From Flavivirga spongiicola (GTDB taxonomy: Bacteria; Bacteroidota; Bacteroidia; Flavobacteriales; Flavobacteriaceae), in NCBI RefSeq assembly GCF_030540825.1, contig NZ_JAUOEO010000001.1:3547001-3611000 (forward strand): a stretch of DNA of 64,000 bases. The letters are read 5' to 3'. The translations under genes and the position numbers were made by a program. The notes below the pieces were generated by a model. That model was not told the origin of the DNA and searched no databases. It saw nothing but the letters and a program-made list of their open reading frames with translations. Positions 28,116-36,140 of the stretch are shown piece after piece (within the stretch, counting starts at the first letter, position 1; every line of letters begins with the position of its first letter).

Positions 28116-29759
28116 ATGAATTCAATTAATTTAAGCATCACAGATATTGTTATTTTGCTGTGTTATTTCGCGCTTATAATCTGGTGGGCACTAAAACATG
28201 GTAAAAGTAAAGATTCTGACTCCTATTTTTTAGCGGGACGTAATATGAAATGGCCAATAGTGGGCCTATCTTTATTTGCTGCCAGTGTTTCCAGTTCTAC
28301 CTTAATGGGGCATTCAGGAGAAGGTTTTATTAGCGGCATTGCCGTTTTTAATTACAATATAGTATCCATTTTAGTTATGGTATTCTTTGGTATGTTTTTT
28401 CTTCCATTTTATATCAAATCAAAAATATTTACCATTCCGGAATTTTTGGAACGGCGATTTGATGGTAGATCCAGAACATACTTCTCATTCATAACCATTA
28501 TTGGAAATGTGTTTCTTGACGCTTCAGCTACATTATATACAGGAGCCTTAATAGTGAAGTTGATTTTCCCGGAGGCAGATTTGTTTACAATTATTGTTAT
28601 TATGGCATTGGTAGCTGGTAGTTATACTATTATTGGCGGGTTAGCATCTGCAATCAATGCAGACATGATTCAAGCCATCATACTTATAATTGGTTCGTGC
28701 ATTCTGTCCATATATGCTTTTAATGAAATAGGAGGGTGGAGTGAGTTCCATGATCGATTTGGTGAAGGTGTCTGGTTAAAACTTACCAGACCTTTAGACG
28801 ACCCAACAGTACCATGGTTAGGAATGATTATAGGGATACCCATATTAGGATTTTATTTTTGGGGTAATAACCAAGTGATGGTACAGCGTGTCTTATCGGC
28901 AAAGTCAATAGACCATGGTCGAAAAGGAGTACTTTTAGTTGGATTCCTATACCTTTTAACACTATTCATTTTTATTATTCCAGGTTTAATAGGAAGAGGA
29001 ATAAGCTTGTTTGGGGTAGAAAACCTTCCAACAGAAATGATAACAGGTTTAGACTTAAAAGAGAACTTTAATATTAATACAGATGAAGTCTACCCACGAT
29101 TGATCACAAGGCTTTTACCAGTAGGATTAATAGGTATAATACTAGCAGCTATGGTATCTGCTTTAACGTCTACATTGAGTGCAACACTTAGTTCGGTATC
29201 CACTTTATTTACTATGGATTTTTACTCTAAAATAAATCCTAAAGCCGACAGTAAAAAATTAGTTTGGGTTGGACGTATAACTGCGATTGTCATGTTAATA
29301 GTTGCTATTGCTTGGGCACCGTTTATAGCCAAATTTGATTCTCTGGTATCTTATTATCAGGAAATAGTGTCTTATATAGCACCGCCAATAGTAGGGACCT
29401 TCTTTTTAGGACTTTTTTGGAAAAGATGCAATTCCCAAGGTGCTTTTATGGGACTCATGTCTGGCTTGGTTATGGCGGCAGGAATGATGATTGTCAAATA
29501 TGGTGCTGGCTTTGATCCTGGCATGCACTTTCTTATTATGGCTCCCATTATCATGATTTTAAGCATTGCTGTGAATATTGTGACAAGTTACCTGTCCGCG
29601 CCTCCAAGTGACGAAAAAGTAAAAGAGAATTCATGGACCATAGATATATGGAGAGAAGAAACTAAGGCATTAAAAGGAGTGGTGTGGTATAAAAACTTCA
29701 GAGTGCTTTCTATGCTTTTAGTAGCTAGTTGTATCATTATGTATGCATTGTATTATTAA
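28116..29759 (+). CDS. SSS-family sodium/solute symporter (sugar importer)
   Basis: A 547-residue SLC5-type sodium:solute symporter with about 14 membrane helices. It shows the family core (YFLAGRNMKWPIVGLSLFAASVSSSTLMGHSGEGF, about 40-75) and later helices including the LISALTSTLSATLSSVSTLFTMDFY-type motif (about 350-372: MVSALTSTLSATLSS). It would import mono- or disaccharides from the periplasm, feeding the cytoplasmic GH130 enzyme. It is the last gene of the mannan operon, 48 bases after the second GH-A gene. A strong terminator follows about 60 bases downstream. A decayed FucP-type transporter lies just beyond, as if this symporter had replaced it. Confidence 0.9.
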   Translation: MNSINLSITDIVILLCYFALIIWWALKHGKSKDSDSYFLAGRNMKWPIVGLSLFAASVSSSTLMGHSGEGFISGIAVFNYNIVSILVMVFFGMFFLPFYIKSKIFTIPEFLERRFDGRSRTYFSFITIIGNVFLDASATLYTGALIVKLIFPEADLFTIIVIMALVAGSYTIIGGLASAINADMIQAIILIIGSCILSIYAFNEIGGWSEFHDRFGEGVWLKLTRPLDDPTVPWLGMIIGIPILGFYFWGNNQVMVQRVLSAKSIDHGRKGVLLVGFLYLLTLFIFIIPGLIGRGISLFGVENLPTEMITGLDLKENFNINTDEVYPRLITRLLPVGLIGIILAAMVSALTSTLSATLSSVSTLFTMDFYSKINPKADSKKLVWVGRITAIVMLIVAIAWAPFIAKFDSLVSYYQEIVSYIAPPIVGTFFLGLFWKRCNSQGAFMGLMSGLVMAAGMMIVKYGAGFDPGMHFLIMAPIIMILSIAVNIVTSYLSAPPSDEKVKENSWTIDIWREETKALKGVVWYKNFRVLSMLLVASCIIMYALYY

Positions 29760-29820
29760 TAAAGTTTTAGAGTTGTTTTAGTAGTGTTCGTTCATTTCCG
29801 AATGTTTTGAACTAGTTTTT

Positions 29821-29860
29821 AAGAAGAGCTAGAATGAGAATATCTAGTTCTTCTTTCTTT
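29821..29860 (+). terminator. Rho-independent-type terminator of the mannan operon
   Basis: AAGAAGAGCTAG (29821-29832) pairs with CTAGTTCTTCTT (29844-29855) over 12 bp with one G-U wobble, around an 11-base loop, followed by TCTTT. The position, 61 bases after the symporter stop, fits the end of the operon. Confidence 0.6.
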
Positions 29861-29871
29861 AGAATAGAAAT

Positions 29872-30075
29872 ATGGAAAGACTAAAAAAATACCAGTTGTA
29901 TCAAAATAGGTTTTGCTCCCTTTTATTTTAGTGATCTCATTATTTGCGTTATGGAGTTTGCTAATGCCTTGACAGGTCCTATGGTACAGGCTTTTAAAAA
30001 AATATTAGAGTTGTCTAATTCTCAAGCTGCCTAGGTGTAAATGGTATTTTACGGAGGCTACTTTTGTATGGACTA
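29872..30075 (+). pseudogene. Remnant of a FucP-type MFS sugar transporter
   Basis: Reading across frames gives the start of a FucP-like L-fucose/hexose:H+ symporter: KIPVVSK-stop-VLLPFILVISLFALW (29886-29957), then after a frame change ANALTGPMVQAFKKILELSN...SQAA (from about 29960), then stop-V-stop-MVFYGGYFCM to about 30075. Stop codons stand where the family has Glu, Trp and Gln (TAG, TAG, TAA), and at least two frameshifts are needed (poly-A near 29883-29889, and near 29958). Nothing recognisable follows. This is the 5' end of a deleted transporter gene, just after the operon that now carries an SSS symporter. Confidence 0.72.
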
Positions 30076-30233
30076 AGAGTTTTTAAATACCACGAATTAA
30101 AATAATGCCATTCTAATTTAGAAAAAAAATATTCAAAAAAAATACTTCAAAATAGAGTCTTATCTAGAGAGATCACTATACCTCAAATTGTAAAACTTAA
30201 CAGTCAAATGATTAATTTTTTAAATTATTAATT

Positions 30234-31007
30234 ATGAAAAAACTATTACTTTTTATCGGAATCATTTCAACCTCAGTATTTTCACAAGACTGTGTAGATC
30301 CTATTGTTTTAAATCTTGAATGCATACCAATTCGTACTGTTACTGGATCTTACAACAGTATAGCAAATACCCTTAGTGGCGGGATCAACACGAGCGCTAA
30401 CATAGGCGAATATACAGATGATGCTGGGAATCAATGGGATGCCCTTGTTATTGATTACGGAGCGCCAATTGATTTGTCAGTAAATAATCAATTAAAAATT
30501 AAAATATATAGTCCAACAAGAGCCATTGAAGTCCTTTCTAAGCTTGAAGATACTACTAATGCAAATAGTGCCTCCAGAGGAAGTGCTGCTAGTCAAATAG
30601 GTATTTGGCAAGAATTTATATATGATTATAGCTCTGAAGCAGCCAACTCAAATTCATTACAAAAGGTTGTTTTATTTTTTGACCCTTACGTAGGAGCGGG
30701 AAATAATATTTATTATTTTGACGATATTGAATGGACATCGCCGGGAGCTTTATCTACCGAGGATGTTTCAACCTCGATTCAGCTTTTTGCATTTCCTAAT
30801 CCTGTGAAAGGTGTTTTAACAATACGTTCAAACTTTGGAATACAAAAAATTAATGTTATTGATATTTTTGGAAAGACCATTCTCAACACAGAGGTTTTTA
30901 ACGCTACTACTTATAAATTAGATGTAGGCCCTTTAAAAACTGGGATTTATTTTGTAAATGTTAATGCAAATAATGCTTTTAAAAACATTAAAATAATAAA
31001 GAAATAG
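30234..31007 (+). CDS. Secreted T9SS cargo with carbohydrate-binding-like domain
   Basis: A 257-residue secreted protein with a signal peptide (1-17, ...SVFSQ). Residues about 20-170 are a beta-sandwich (LSGGINTSANIGEYTDDAGNQWDALVIDYGAPIDLSVNNQLKIKIYSP...GAGNNIYYFDDIEW) similar to modules attached to flavobacterial glycanases. A Por-secretion type A sorting domain (about 185-257: FAFPNPVKGVLTIRS, then GIYFVNVNANNAFKNIKIIKK) directs export by the type IX system to the cell surface or medium. No catalytic domain is present, so it is a stand-alone binding protein. Its position behind the mannan locus suggests, but does not show, a related ligand. Confidence 0.8.
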   Translation: MKKLLLFIGIISTSVFSQDCVDPIVLNLECIPIRTVTGSYNSIANTLSGGINTSANIGEYTDDAGNQWDALVIDYGAPIDLSVNNQLKIKIYSPTRAIEVLSKLEDTTNANSASRGSAASQIGIWQEFIYDYSSEAANSNSLQKVVLFFDPYVGAGNNIYYFDDIEWTSPGALSTEDVSTSIQLFAFPNPVKGVLTIRSNFGIQKINVIDIFGKTILNTEVFNATTYKLDVGPLKTGIYFVNVNANNAFKNIKIIKK

Positions 31008-31205
31008 CTCTACAGTTTCAAACCTTAGTACAAATTGAATGCCAATATTGGTTTAAAATTTAAAATTTTTGTGTAATGACGACAGCCTAAAAAAGTAAAA
31101 TGTCTAACGATAGCTTCGATTCCTTGCTGGGCTTTTAAAAATTAGCAGAAGTTTAAAACAAAAAAGACAAAGAGTCTTTTAAAATTGATCGACTTCAAGC
31201 CATTC

Positions 31206-31251
31206 GGGGCAGTTGAGAACTAAAAATAAGTGACTCCGAATTAGCCCCTTT
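31206..31251 (+). terminator. Terminator-like hairpin with T run
   Basis: GGGGC (31206-31210) can pair with GCCCC (31244-31248), directly followed by TTTTT. An alternative overlapping stem is ATTCGG/CCGAAT (31203-31208 and 31236-31241). It lies about 200 bases after the secreted-protein gene. Large loop, moderate support. Confidence 0.4.
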
Positions 31252-31275
31252 TTATTTGATAATATATGCTATTGT

Positions 31276-31775
31276 TTAATTTCTCCTGTTAATTAGTTTT
31301 ATTGCTGATCTATTAGCACCACTCTTAGCAATATTTATAAGTTCTGGCTTGCCATTATTTGTAATAGCTTTGATTAAGAATTTATGAGCCGATATGCGTT
31401 GTCTTCTTTTGTTAAAAGGAAGTCTACCGTATTACCTTCTTTATCAACAGTTCTGTATAAATATCGCCAGACACCTTTTACTTTGATATAGGTCTCATCC
31501 ATTCTCTACCTTTTCCAACCAATTTTTTTGTTTTTCTGAACTGCAATCCTACAAGTGGTGTAAACTTAAATACCCAACGTTGAATGGTCGCATGATTAAC
31601 TTTAATTCCTCTTATGGCTAAGAGTTCTTCAATATCTCGATAAATGAGACTAAATCTTAATTTCAAGTAAACAACATTTAATATGATTGATTTGGAAAAA
31701 CAATGATCTTTCAACATGTTTTTTTAAGGTATAGATATATGTTTAGCTTTTTGCCAACTTATATGCGACAGAACC
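31276..31775 (-). pseudogene. IS6-family (IS26-like) transposase remnant
   Basis: From 31717 down the minus strand reads the IS6 transposase N-terminus: MLKDHCFSKSIILNVVYLKLR, then SLIYRDIEELLAIRGIKVNHATIQRWVFKFTP. Near 31500 the frame shifts into MDETYIKVKGVWRYLYRTVDKEGNTVDFLLTK (the catalytic DE.YIKV.G region), and again near 31395 into QRISAHKFLIKAI...SGANRSA, ending at 31276-31278. The C-terminal third with the last catalytic Glu is missing. A likely terminal inverted repeat, GGTTCTGTCGCATATAAG..., reads inward from 31775; no matching right end or target duplication was seen. This is an inactive, truncated insertion sequence. Confidence 0.82.
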
Positions 31776-31817
31776 TTGTCATTCGACTAACAATAATGAT
31801 AGTCGAATGACCGGTTC
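31771..31817. repeat. Palindrome at the end of the IS6 remnant
   Basis: GTCATTCGACT (31778-31788) and AGTCGAATGAC (31801-31811) form a perfect 11-bp inverted repeat around AACAATAATGAT. The pairing continues loosely outward into GAACC (31771) and GGTTC (31813-31817), so the IS end sequence is part of one arm. It may be a terminator lacking a T run for the converging genes, or a target hairpin. Confidence 0.5.
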
Positions 31818-31843
31818 TAACCAGATTCAAAATTATCCAATGA

Positions 31844-32770
31844 CTAAAGGTACCCTAGTTTTACCAAATATTCCACCAAGTTTTGGTACGGAGCTTCATA
31901 ATTGATGATCACTACTTGGTTGGCTCCATTTATACCCAATTTTTTGTCGTCTTTTATAACATAAATGCTCCGACCTGGATTTTCACTACCAACACGGACT
32001 TCTAAGATAGCAGCAATAATATCTGTAGTTTTCTCCCCATTAATCTCAATGGGTTTTGTTACTTTTTTGTAAACAATATATCGTCTGTCTGCAGAATTGG
32101 GAAATTTTATATCTTTTTCTTTTGTAATCGATCCAATGACCACACCATCCTGAGTAATTGATTGTTTGTCTACTATTTTATAAATTTTTAAAAGACCACT
32201 AGGAAGTGTGGTTGGATTAAAATCAGTACGTTTCATCAGTATTGGCGCTTTCACATTTCTCGGCACACGGTTCTCTCCTTTTAACACCTCCAAAATACCA
32301 GCTTTACTATTTTCAATTCTTAAAGCCTGTTCCTCAATTTTCGTTGTGGTGGAATCATTTTCTATCAACAGGGATTCTCGGACTACAGCAGGTTGACCAG
32401 CGTCAAAAAACTGGGGTGAGGTTCTTGTTACCAATTCCTTAAAAACCTTTTTCTTATTAAAAGAGGTCATTTTTACTGGAAGTTTTATGATTTTTCCTGA
32501 ACCCTTAAATTTTATTTCTTGCCAGTTAAATACGGGTAGTATTGGAATTTTTGTATCCAATTCTACATATTTCAAATTAAACATTTCTTTTCCGTTCATA
32601 TCTGTAAAAATCAAATCAACTCCTTTATTGGTGCTTGCGGTACCTTCCATTTTACAAGAGGCAATATTATTATAGTAAACTACTTTCTTTTTTAATTTTA
32701 CATCTTGGGCGTTTAAAGCTATAGCAATTGTTAAAAAGAATGGAACAAGAAGGTTAATCAAGGCTTTCAT
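31844..32770 (-). CDS. Exported protein of unknown function, 308 residues
   Basis: The family is not recognised. A signal peptide (MKALINLLVPFFLTIAIALNAQ, cleavage after about residue 22) indicates export. The mature chain is rich in Lys, Val and Ile with alternating beta-like strands (VKLKKKVVYYNNIASCKMEGT, LIFTDMNGKEMFNLKYVELD) and later RRYIVYKKVTKP and SIYVIKDDKKLGINGANQVVIINYEAPYQNLVEYL, suggesting an all-beta protein. No lipobox is present. ATG 32770 is used because the upstream in-frame start at 32818 puts 16 polar residues before the signal peptide. It stands alone between the IS remnant and ssrA. Confidence 0.72.
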   Translation of the reverse strand: MKALINLLVPFFLTIAIALNAQDVKLKKKVVYYNNIASCKMEGTASTNKGVDLIFTDMNGKEMFNLKYVELDTKIPILPVFNWQEIKFKGSGKIIKLPVKMTSFNKKKVFKELVTRTSPQFFDAGQPAVVRESLLIENDSTTTKIEEQALRIENSKAGILEVLKGENRVPRNVKAPILMKRTDFNPTTLPSGLLKIYKIVDKQSITQDGVVIGSITKEKDIKFPNSADRRYIVYKKVTKPIEINGEKTTDIIAAILEVRVGSENPGRSIYVIKDDKKLGINGANQVVIINYEAPYQNLVEYLVKLGYL

Positions 32771-33363
32771 AAGTAGGGTTTTAATAGTATTTAATATGTT
32801 TGTATGGTAATAATACAATAAATACTTTTTTGGAACAAATAATAATTCTGTAAATATCTGATTTTGTTTGTTTTAGATTAAAGGTGTGCCAGTATTTCAA
32901 TCTAAAAGGATACCATTCTGACTAAAGGAAAAAGTTGGATTCTAATGTTTGGTTATTACTGGTTCATTTCATCGTCTTATATTTTAGATTCGCCATTTCC
33001 TCAAGGAATGTGTGGTAGTCCATTATTAATGAGGTTCAGAGGTGAGGTTGTATTAATTGGTGTATGTCTAGGTGCCCTAGAAACTTTTGAGCATGACCCC
33101 AGAATTTTTGCTTAAACACAACATTTAGGCATGATCCGAAAGTAGAATACAATTATGGAATAACACTTTTTATGATGATCAAGATAAACAGATAACTGAA
33201 AGTGTGAATAGGGTTGTATAGTACGGAATTGCTATATCTATTTTTAATTATTACTCATGGCAAATTCATATAGCCAATAATAATACTCTTGATAGTCTTT
33301 TGAAAGATGATCAAGTATAACTATAAATTAGATTATTTTTCTAAACGTGGGGAAAATGTGGGG
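32771..33363. other. Gene-poor gap between exported protein and ssrA
   Basis: No open frame here looks like a real gene, and I could not recognise protein remnants with confidence. The only clear structure is a perfect tandem duplication of GTGGGGAAAAT at 33347-33357 and 33358-33368, reaching into the ssrA terminator. The region downstream of ssrA is a common integration site, so old insertion debris is possible. Confidence 0.4.
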
Positions 33364-33412
33364 AAAATAAAAACGCCGTATCTGCTAATAATATGCAAAT
33401 AAGGCGTTTTAA
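33364..33412 (-). terminator. ssrA terminator
   Basis: On the minus strand AAACGCC (33403-33409 complement) pairs with GGCGTTT (33371-33377 complement); additional interrupted pairing (TAT/ATA, TGC/GCA) leads to a loop, and a TTTTTATTTTCC tract follows. It lies about 12 bases after the tmRNA 3' end. Confidence 0.65.
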
Positions 33413-33423
33413 TAAAATATTTG

Positions 33424-33815
33424 TGGAGTCGGAGAGAATCGAACTCTCGTCCAAACAAGTAATCAAAGAGCTTTCTACACGTTTATTCTTTTCTTGGTTT
33501 TTCGATTATAAGCTAGTTAAAGACAACCCACTTATAACTTATCTTTTTTAGTTTCAAAAAGGCATCAAAGCGCTACCTAATCTATGTTAACATTTACGAT
33601 GCCTCAAAATGGAACGCCGTTAACAAAGGCTTTCCGGAGACATAAAGCTTGTACACCTTGTGTACCTAGGCTAATCCTACTATAATTCGGATTATGCAGC
33701 TAAAGCGTAGTTATTCTCGCCGTTTAAAATTTGATCTAGCCTTTAACGTGTTTCAATGTCATTACACGACGTGCTTACCGTTCAATTAATCTCGCTGTCA
33801 AAACCAGTCGACCCC
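33424..33815 (-). ncRNA. ssrA: Transfer-messenger RNA (tmRNA)
   Basis: The minus strand starts GGGGTCGACTGGTTTTGACA, the typical tmRNA 5' end, and ends GGACGAGAGTTCGATTCTC...CGACTCC, the T arm and acceptor. Seven acceptor pairs form (GGGGTCG with CGACTCC, one G-U). The tag reading frame at 33692-33721 encodes GENNYALAA followed by TAA, the usual flavobacterial degradation tag. The CCA end is not encoded (CAA follows the discriminator A), so it must be added afterwards. It rescues stalled ribosomes with SmpB. Length is about 392 nt, a one-piece tmRNA. Confidence 0.95.
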
Positions 33816-33826
33816 TTAATGAAATA

Positions 33827-33911
33827 GGTACGCTTAGCGTACCGTTATTGAATTAATCCTGAACTTGTTTCAGGAATTCATCAACGATAATTTGGGTATT
33901 ACCCAATCGTT
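33827..33911 (-). promoter_or_regulatory. Three consecutive hairpins in the pre-tmRNA leader
   Basis: Between the predicted promoter and the mature 5' end of ssrA are GGTACGCT-t-AGCGTACC (33827-33843), TCCTGAA-CTTGT-TTCAGGA (33857-33875) and AACGAT...ATCGTT enclosing TTGGGT/ACCCAA (33883-33911). They would form a structured leader removed by processing, the first being only 11 bases from the mature end. The second matches a repeat seen again near 62878. Confidence 0.5.
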
Positions 33912-33962
33912 TTAGGTTAAGCATAGTCATTCATAACAAGTTTTAACCCTTAACGCGGACAG

Positions 33963-33970
33963 CAAAGGTA
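33963..33970 (-). promoter_or_regulatory. Predicted ssrA promoter (-7 box TAccTTTG)
   Basis: On the minus strand TACCTTTG matches TAnnTTTG, with TTTG (in GGATTTGTATGG) 22 bases upstream as a slightly distant -33 element. It would start transcription about 140 bases before the mature tmRNA. Confidence 0.45.
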
Positions 33971-34091
33971 TCAAAAAGTTTGTATAACCATACAAATCCT
34001 CTTATTTTCGTGCAAAAATTATTCCAGTATTTAGACAACAGTTTGCTATAGTTGTTGTTAGCATTTATAGAACACTTAAACGATCAAACAA

Positions 34092-35303
34092 ATGAATATC
34101 CAGTTTGCAATTATAAAAGAACGCAAAACCCCACCAGATAGGCGTGTGGTATTTTCTCCATTAAAGTTAGCCGAAGCACAAAAAGAATTTCCAGAAGCAA
34201 CTTTTAAAGTAGAATCTAGTGATATTCGTGTGTTTTCTGATGAGCAATATAAGAAGGAAGGGTTTGAAACTGTAAATAATATAGACGATTGTGATGTGAT
34301 GATTGGTGTAAAGGAAGTGCCAATTGAAAATTTAATTCCAAATAAAAAATACTTTTTCTTTTCGCATACTATAAAAAAACAACCTTATAATAGAAAACTC
34401 TTAAAAGCCATTTTAGAAAAAAATATCGAACTGTACGACCATGAAACCATCATAGGTAGTAATGAATTTCGTTTAATAGGCTTTGGTTATTATGCAGGAT
34501 TGGTAGGTGCATATAACGGATTTAGGGCATTAGGCTTAAGAGATGGATTGTTTGATTTGCCGAAAGTAGAAAGCCTTGCAGATTTAAATGCAGCTAAAGC
34601 AGCGTTAGATAAAATACAATTACCGAATATTAAAATATTACTCTCTGGTACAGGAAAGGTAGCACGCGGAGCTAAAGAAATTCTAGATCATTTAAAAATA
34701 AAACAAGTTAGTGATGCCTTGTATTTAACGGCTAAATTTACCGAACCCGTTTACTGTTTAGTAGATGTCATGGAATATAGTAAGCGTAAAGATGGCAAAG
34801 TTGGTAATACAGAAGCTTTTTATAAAGATGCAACAGGTTATGAAAGTAATTTTATGCCCTATGCTAAAGAAACAGATTTTTTTATAGCTGGACATTTTTA
34901 TGGTACAGGAGCTCCTTATTTATTTACGAGAGACGATGCTAAATCACCAAATTTTAATATAAATTTAGTGGCAGATATTAGCTGTGATGTAGACGGTCCT
35001 GTGGCTTCTACATTAAGAGCGTCAACCATTTCGGAACCATTTTATGGTTACGACCCGCAATCTGAAAAAGAGGTTGCATTTAATGCTAAAGGTGCAATTA
35101 CAGTTATGGCAGTCGATAATTTACCATGCGAACTTCCAAAAGATGCGAGCGAAGGTTTTGGTGAACAATTTCTTCAACATGTTATTCCAGCGTTTTTTAA
35201 TAACGATGCAGATGGTGTTTTAGAACGTGCCAGAATAACAAAAAACGGAAAGCTAACAGAGCGTTTCTTTTATTTACAAGATTATGTGGATGGTAAGGAG
35301 TAA
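34092..35303 (+). CDS. Saccharopine/lysine dehydrogenase-family NAD(P) enzyme
   Basis: A 403-residue enzyme of the alanine dehydrogenase/NAD(P) transhydrogenase N-terminal superfamily, most like saccharopine dehydrogenase (L-lysine-forming). It opens with FAIIKERKTPPDRRVVFSPLKLAEAQKEFPEATFKVE (residues 5-45), continues with the VMIGVKEVP loop (about 75) and FFSHTIKKQPYNRKLL (about 92). It then has a Rossmann segment with IKILLSGTGKVARGAKEIL (about 180-198). LVADISCDVDGPVASTLRASTISEPFYGYD (about 295-325) is the conserved active-site region. Saccharopine dehydrogenase links lysine and 2-oxoglutarate metabolism; which direction runs here cannot be told. It lies 43 bases before the SDR gene, possibly in one unit. 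Confidence 0.82.
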   Translation: MNIQFAIIKERKTPPDRRVVFSPLKLAEAQKEFPEATFKVESSDIRVFSDEQYKKEGFETVNNIDDCDVMIGVKEVPIENLIPNKKYFFFSHTIKKQPYNRKLLKAILEKNIELYDHETIIGSNEFRLIGFGYYAGLVGAYNGFRALGLRDGLFDLPKVESLADLNAAKAALDKIQLPNIKILLSGTGKVARGAKEILDHLKIKQVSDALYLTAKFTEPVYCLVDVMEYSKRKDGKVGNTEAFYKDATGYESNFMPYAKETDFFIAGHFYGTGAPYLFTRDDAKSPNFNINLVADISCDVDGPVASTLRASTISEPFYGYDPQSEKEVAFNAKGAITVMAVDNLPCELPKDASEGFGEQFLQHVIPAFFNNDADGVLERARITKNGKLTERFFYLQDYVDGKE

Positions 35304-35346
35304 TTTTGAATGAAGTAGTTTAAACCACTTCAATTACTAAAATGAT

Positions 35347-36132
35347 ATGATGACTAAAACAGCGTTAGTAACAGGAGCTGCTTCGGGACTAGGATATGAA
35401 TTAGCGTTTTTACTAATAAAAGATGGTTATAATCTTGTTTTAGTTGATATTGATGCACCTAAATTAAAAGAAGTAAAGCAGCTTTTTAATAAAAAGTTTA
35501 AAAGTAAGGTCAATTTATTGGTTAAAGATTTAAGTAAACCAGATGCCGCCCAAGATATTTATAATGAAGTTAAACACTTGCCCATAATAGATGTATTAGT
35601 AAATAATGCAGGTTTTGGGTTATTCGGCACATTTGCAAACACAGATTGGAAACGCGAGTCTGATATGCTTCATCTTCATGTTTTAACAACTACGCATTTA
35701 ACAAAACTTATTTTGCCTACAATGATAGCCAGAAAATCTGGTAAAATTTTAAATATTTCATCTTTAGCTGCATTTCAGCCAGGACCGTTGATGTCGATGT
35801 ATTATGCTTCTAAATCTTATATTTTATCTTTTTCGGAGGCTATTGCTAATGAGTTGAAAGGTACTGGAGTTACTGTTACAGCTTTGTGTCCGGGACCAAC
35901 TAAAACATTATTTCAAGAAACCGTTTCTAACGATTGTTCGGAAAATAAAATTAGCTTTAATATGGCTTGTCCAACTGATGTTGCATTGTATGGTTATAAT
36001 GCTATGATAAAGGGGAAAACAGTTGCCATTCCAGGTGCATTTAATAAATTTTTATCTACGATACCTCGCTTTATTTCAAGAAATATGGCAACAAAAATTG
36101 TTAGAAATATTCAAGAAAAAAATCGAGCATAG
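35347..36132 (+). CDS. Short-chain dehydrogenase/reductase
   Basis: A 261-residue classical SDR. The NAD(P) motif TGAASGLGYE is at residues 10-19, the NNAGFGLFG loop at about 90, and the catalytic Ser of ILNISSLAA and YYASKSY (Tyr-x-x-x-Lys) at about 140-160; the C-terminal region resembles DltE/SDR_c family members. Substrate is unknown; a lipid- or carbonyl-reducing role would be typical of this group. Two consecutive ATG codons (35347, 35350) are possible starts. The gene converges on the DUF1361 gene, with the stops eight bases apart. Confidence 0.88.
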   Translation: MMTKTALVTGAASGLGYELAFLLIKDGYNLVLVDIDAPKLKEVKQLFNKKFKSKVNLLVKDLSKPDAAQDIYNEVKHLPIIDVLVNNAGFGLFGTFANTDWKRESDMLHLHVLTTTHLTKLILPTMIARKSGKILNISSLAAFQPGPLMSMYYASKSYILSFSEAIANELKGTGVTVTALCPGPTKTLFQETVSNDCSENKISFNMACPTDVALYGYNAMIKGKTVAIPGAFNKFLSTIPRFISRNMATKIVRNIQEKNRA

Positions 36133-36140
36133 TAATCATT

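Larger units (their letters stand above)
29760..30233. other. Gap holding operon terminator and transporter remnant
   Basis: No intact gene in 474 bases. It contains the terminator at 29821-29860 and the FucP-like remnant at 29872-30075; beyond that only AT-rich leader for the gene at 30234. Confidence 0.6.

Noticed and set aside
31178..31214. KDKESFKIDRLQAIRG-like reading in the gap after the secreted protein
   Set aside because: Too short and stops immediately; cannot be tied to any family.
32880..33340. Possible integrase or transposase debris next to ssrA
   Set aside because: Expected from the site, but no frame gives a convincing match to integrase motifs.
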